Assembly: GCF_001643235.1 (NCBI RefSeq)
Contig: NZ_LQWY01000038.1
Span: 1 to 64,000 of the forward strand
Direction of reading: 5' to 3'
DNA: 64,000 nucleotides
DNA from: Domibacillus aminovorans
GTDB lineage: Bacteria > Bacillota > Bacilli > Bacillales > Domibacillaceae
Made by a program: the position numbers and the translations under genes
The notes under the pieces: model-generated
Seen by the model: the letters and a program-made list of their open reading frames with translations, nothing else
What the model was told of the DNA's origin: nothing
Database searches by the model: none
Part shown: one piece after another, positions 61,074 to 64,000 of the stretch
Layout of the letters: each line of letters begins with the position of its first letter
Position numbering within the stretch: position 1 is the stretch's first letter

Positions 61074-61727
61074 CTAATAGCTTTTCGGGTTCGCCGTCAG
61101 AATTAAAATTGTCTGTCGGAATGCATCTGCTGCCGCCTGGCAGGAAGATTGACTGCCAGTTAACAACCCTCCACTGAAGTTTGTTTCTGATGGTGGCGCG
61201 AACCATTCACACAATTTTACATCTGCAGCTTTTAAAGCAGCATCCAATCCGACGGTCGCTTCTAAAGGCGGTGCAATTAAGTAAGCAAGTGCTTCCCCCT
61301 CTGGAATACCTGCCATCTTGGATAAAAAGCTGCCGGTTCGTGAAACCGTATGCGCGTAAAACGCATGATTTGGATCTCCGTTAATCATTTCGAAATAAGC
61401 ATCACTTTCTACTTTGATCTGAATCGCATCAAGAGCACTTTTCACTTCTTCCGATGTTGGTCCAGCCAAAATGGCCATAAACTCTCCGGAAAGCGGACCC
61501 GATGCGTGCTCAGCTCCTGCATAAAAGCTTTTCGCATACACGACCTCTACATCTGCTTTTTTAGTAGCTTCATCTGCTGCTGTATAACCTACATCATCGA
61601 TAGTGGAGGTAAAGAGACCGATACTCCGTTGATACGGCTTCAACTTCAATTTTTCCGCTAATCCCGCATCAACGTTTGGAATAACTTTCATAGCCAGTAG
61701 CTCTGCAAAGATTTTTTGTGAAGTCAT
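61074..61727 (-). CDS. eutL: Trimeric microcompartment shell protein EutL
   Basis: A 217-aa protein with two fused BMC domains that forms gated trimeric pores: PNVDAGLAEKLKLKPYQRSI, SFYAGAEHASGPLSGEFMAI, APPSETNFSGGLLTGSQSSC. Length matches EutL of Escherichia coli (219 aa). The ATG at 61727 follows AGAGGTGA. It sits between eutC and the aldehyde dehydrogenase gene. Confidence 0.95.
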   Translation of the reverse strand: MTSQKIFAELLAMKVIPNVDAGLAEKLKLKPYQRSIGLFTSTIDDVGYTAADEATKKADVEVVYAKSFYAGAEHASGPLSGEFMAILAGPTSEEVKSALDAIQIKVESDAYFEMINGDPNHAFYAHTVSRTGSFLSKMAGIPEGEALAYLIAPPLEATVGLDAALKAADVKLCEWFAPPSETNFSGGLLTGSQSSCQAAADAFRQTILILTANPKSY

Positions 61728-61740
61728 TTCAGTCACCTCT

Positions 61741-62703
61741 CTATCCTTCTTTTTTCACGAGTGAAACGCCGCTCGCTTCGTATTTTAAAATCTTTTGAAT
61801 CAGTGTTCCTAAATAGGCCCCCGCTTCCACCGGAGGAATGCCGCCTTTATGAATATTGGAGACAACCATGCGGTCTGCTTCAATCGTGCCGATACGGGGT
61901 TGGTAACATAAGTAAGCACTTAATGATTCCGCGGAGACAAGTCCCGGCCTTTCACCGATTAACATAACGACGACATCCGGCTGCAGCACATCACCGATTT
62001 CATCCATAAGAGCCACACGGCCTTTGTCGACATAAAAGGGGGTCCCTGTTTCAATTCCTAAGTTTCCGAGCGACTGTACGAGTGATAGGTACACATCTTC
62101 AAGGTTTTCTTCGATCGCCTTAGCGCTCAATCCATTAGATGTGACAATTTGGACACTCGGTGAAAAGGCACAGCGTTTTTTAATTAATTCTTTCGCTTCA
62201 TCTGAAAGTTTGCGGCCGAGGTCTGGACGACGAATGTACTCTTCCTTGTCTTTGACTCTGGTTTGCACTTGGAATAAGTCGAGCTGATGTAAGATCTTAT
62301 CAGGTACTTCACCGTAAACCGCGTCGACTGCTGCTGCATGATCCAGGCGGAACTGAAGCCAAGTGTTCGTCTTTGGCCTTGATCCTGCCCGCCCTACACC
62401 AATACGTGACGGTGTTTTTTTCTTCAACTCTTCGATAAATTCTTCCTGCTTCGAAATGGTCTTTTCTGCAGGCTGGGGATGAACAGCACTTTTCTTCTCC
62501 GGCTTTGCGGAAGTCGTTTGATGAAATGTCACCTTGCCATTTGGATTTTCAGGGGGTGGCAGCTCTGTTAACGCACCGGTTGCCTGTTTGCTATGAAGCT
62601 TAATCTGTACATCCGCTGTGCCGGCAGACGGCTGAGATACTTCGTTTGATTTTAGTTTTTCGACGACCAGCTTTGTAATGGTTTGAATTAGTTGCTCATT
62701 CAC
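61741..62703 (-). CDS. eutC: Ethanolamine ammonia-lyase small subunit
   Basis: A 320-aa subunit of the adenosylcobalamin-dependent enzyme splitting ethanolamine into acetaldehyde and ammonia. Conserved parts: TPSRIGVGRAGSRPKTNTWL, FRLDHAAAVDAVYGEVP, MLIGERPGLVSAESLSAY. The first ~18 residues (NEQLIQTITKLVVEKLK) are an amphipathic helix, then a ~75-residue disordered linker, which together look like a compartment-targeting tag. GTG 62703 is chosen because AAAGGGGGTG precedes it; GTG 62712 is possible. It directly follows eutB. Confidence 0.93.
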   Translation of the reverse strand: MNEQLIQTITKLVVEKLKSNEVSQPSAGTADVQIKLHSKQATGALTELPPPENPNGKVTFHQTTSAKPEKKSAVHPQPAEKTISKQEEFIEELKKKTPSRIGVGRAGSRPKTNTWLQFRLDHAAAVDAVYGEVPDKILHQLDLFQVQTRVKDKEEYIRRPDLGRKLSDEAKELIKKRCAFSPSVQIVTSNGLSAKAIEENLEDVYLSLVQSLGNLGIETGTPFYVDKGRVALMDEIGDVLQPDVVVMLIGERPGLVSAESLSAYLCYQPRIGTIEADRMVVSNIHKGGIPPVEAGAYLGTLIQKILKYEASGVSLVKKEG

Positions 62704-62717
62704 TTCGTTCACCCCCT

Positions 62718-64000
62718 TTAAGAAAATAGAGCAGCATTTCCTGCATTGCGCCCAAGTCGTCCGTTTTCATAAATACCCATTTTTTCAAGCCACTCCAGGA
62801 AAACAGGTGCAGGCGTTTTGCCAAATGTTTGATTTAATGTAGCCACATCGTGATAACTCATCGACTGATAATTCAACATACAATCATCGCCCATTGGCGT
62901 TGCGATGATAAAGTTTACACCGGCTGCTGTAAGCAAAACACCCAAATCTTCAATATCGTTTTGATCCGCTTTAATATGGTTCGTGTAGCAAATATCGACG
63001 CCCATTGGAATGCCGTGCAGCTTGCCCATAAAATGATCTTCAAGACCTGCCCGAATTACTTGCTTGCTGTTGTATAAATACTCCGGTCCAATAAATCCGA
63101 CAACAGTATTCACAATGTACGGATCATAATGACGGGCAAAACCATAGTTTCGTGATTCGAGTGTCACTTGGTCAATACCATAATGAGCTTCTGCCGACAG
63201 TTCGGATCCCTGACCTGTCTCAAAGTACATATGCTGAGGACCGGAGCCCGTTCCTTGTTTTTTCGCCAGCTCATTTGCTTCTGCAATGAGTTCGGCTGAA
63301 ATACCAAATGAGCGGTTGGCCGCTTCCGTGCCTGCAATGCTTTGAAATATCATATCGGCAGGAGCCCCTTGTTGAATAGCCTTCATCTGTGTCGTAACAT
63401 GTGCGAGTACGCAGTTCTGTGTTGGGATGTTCCAATCGTTCATAAAGTCATGCGTTGCATGCAGCAGACGTTTTACACTTTCAACAGAATCATCTACCGG
63501 GTTGATCCCGATGAGCGCGTCTCCGATACCATACGACAGCCCATCTTTCAGCGAGGCAATCATTCCATCCACATTGTCTGTTGGGTGGTTCGGCTGCAGA
63601 CGCGATGACAGTGTTCCTTTATGGCCGATTGTAATATTACACGTCGTCAAAACCTCCATTTTATTCGCGGCGTGCACTAAATCAAGATTAGACATCAGCT
63701 TTGTGACAGCTGCAATCATTTCGCTATTTAATCCTTTGCTGATGCGCTTCAATTCACGGTCACCTGTTTCATTGCTCAAAATATACTCACGGAGTTCAGC
63801 TATGCTCCAGTTTTTCATGTTTCTGTATATCGTTTCATTTACATCGCCTTCGATGACAGCGGATACTTCATCCTCATCCGCTGTCAAAAACGGATTGCTG
63901 CGAATGTCTGCAAGTGTAATGTCGCTTAAAACCATTTTCGCTGCAATACGCTCCTGCACTGTCTTCGCGGCTATACCGGCAAGCCGATCGCCAGACTTTT
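62718..64000 (-). CDS. eutB: Ethanolamine ammonia-lyase large subunit (5' end outside window)
   Basis: At least 427 residues of EutB, the substrate- and B12-binding TIM barrel. Visible: VQERIAAKMVLSDITLADIR, SRLQPNHPTDNVDGMIASLK, QGCVLAHVTTQ-like NCVLAHVTTQMKAIQQGAPA, YFETGQGSELSAEAHYGIDQ, NTVVGFIGPEYLYNSKQVIR and YENGRLGRNAGNAALFS at the end. The frame is open to the window edge (KSGDRLAGIAAKT), and the family is about 450 aa, so some 25 residues are missing. An internal GTG at 63959 is not the start. Confidence 0.95.
   Translation of the reverse strand, partial: KSGDRLAGIAAKTVQERIAAKMVLSDITLADIRSNPFLTADEDEVSAVIEGDVNETIYRNMKNWSIAELREYILSNETGDRELKRISKGLNSEMIAAVTKLMSNLDLVHAANKMEVLTTCNITIGHKGTLSSRLQPNHPTDNVDGMIASLKDGLSYGIGDALIGINPVDDSVESVKRLLHATHDFMNDWNIPTQNCVLAHVTTQMKAIQQGAPADMIFQSIAGTEAANRSFGISAELIAEANELAKKQGTGSGPQHMYFETGQGSELSAEAHYGIDQVTLESRNYGFARHYDPYIVNTVVGFIGPEYLYNSKQVIRAGLEDHFMGKLHGIPMGVDICYTNHIKADQNDIEDLGVLLTAAGVNFIIATPMGDDCMLNYQSMSYHDVATLNQTFGKTPAPVFLEWLEKMGIYENGRLGRNAGNAALFS

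Noticed and set aside
63959-63961. GTG at 63959 as the start of eutB
   Set aside because: Homology to EutB continues upstream of it to the window edge.

Overview
The window looks like chromosome of a spore-forming member of the Bacillaceae (low-GC Firmicutes). Supporting evidence: strong GGAGG-type ribosome binding sites, AT-rich intergenic DNA, a cotJABC spore-coat operon, a CotF-type coat protein, a SpoVAC/SpoVAD cluster behind a sigma-G-like promoter, a VmlR-type ABC-F resistance gene, and Fur-controlled siderophore uptake genes arranged like feu/btr of Bacillus subtilis. I cannot assign a species. No tRNA, rRNA or CRISPR array is visible.

Region by region. 1-5.7 kb is worn accessory DNA: a sarcosine-oxidase-like flavoenzyme, a frameshifted unknown gene, an IS6/IS240-type insertion sequence whose right end is lost and which abuts the C-terminal half of an MFS transporter, an EamA transporter preceded by a leader ORF with two competing hairpins, and a 349-bp internally deleted derivative of the same IS. 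5.7-7.8 kb is vmlR with a complete-looking ribosome-controlled attenuator. 7.9-17.9 kb is an iron-siderophore island: a Btr-like AraC regulator with a fused binding-protein domain, three lipoprotein binding proteins, two FecCD permeases, an ABC exporter and a FecE-type ATPase, with three Fur boxes and a candidate Btr operator. A ferredoxin-NADP reductase and a decayed DUF3221 gene follow.

19.9-27.6 kb holds a convergent ABC-F gene (ykpA-like) and an assimilatory sulfate reduction operon (cysH-sat-cysC-sumT-sirB-sirC-TSUP permease). Its terminator has been split and duplicated by an IS1182-type element with a nonsense codon in its transposase. 29-32 kb is debris: a phosphotransferase (Rph/Pps-like) remnant broken by two short tandem duplications, and an aldolase-like gene bracketed by identical 41-bp IS3 transposase remnants. 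32-36.6 kb carries an MBL hydrolase, two DUF421 proteins and a spoVA2mob-like cluster (DUF1657-spoVAC-spoVAD-DUF1657-DUF421/DUF1657) without spoVAE. Just upstream lies an unlisted 27-aa type I toxin-like peptide with an overlapping antisense RNA candidate.

37-56.6 kb is mostly ordinary housekeeping and accessory content: DszC-like monooxygenase, DDAH-like hydrolase, aromatic acid exporter-like protein, cotJ operon, YitT protein, coat protein, GGDEF/EAL protein, CDF transporter, LysE/XRE pair, aldo-keto reductase/HxlR pair, VOC protein, YkuS, zinc alcohol dehydrogenase and an OpuA osmoprotectant transporter with fused permease/binding protein. 56.6-64 kb is the distal part of an ethanolamine-utilisation microcompartment operon on the minus strand: eutB (cut by the window edge), eutC, eutL, acetaldehyde dehydrogenase, eutM, pduL, eutN, a second BMC-domain protein, and, unusually, a malate dehydrogenase gene as the last cistron.

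The strongest candidates for something little described are the two-hairpin leader in front of the EamA transporter, the toxin/antisense pair at 36.65-36.95 kb, and the malate dehydrogenase inside the ethanolamine operon.
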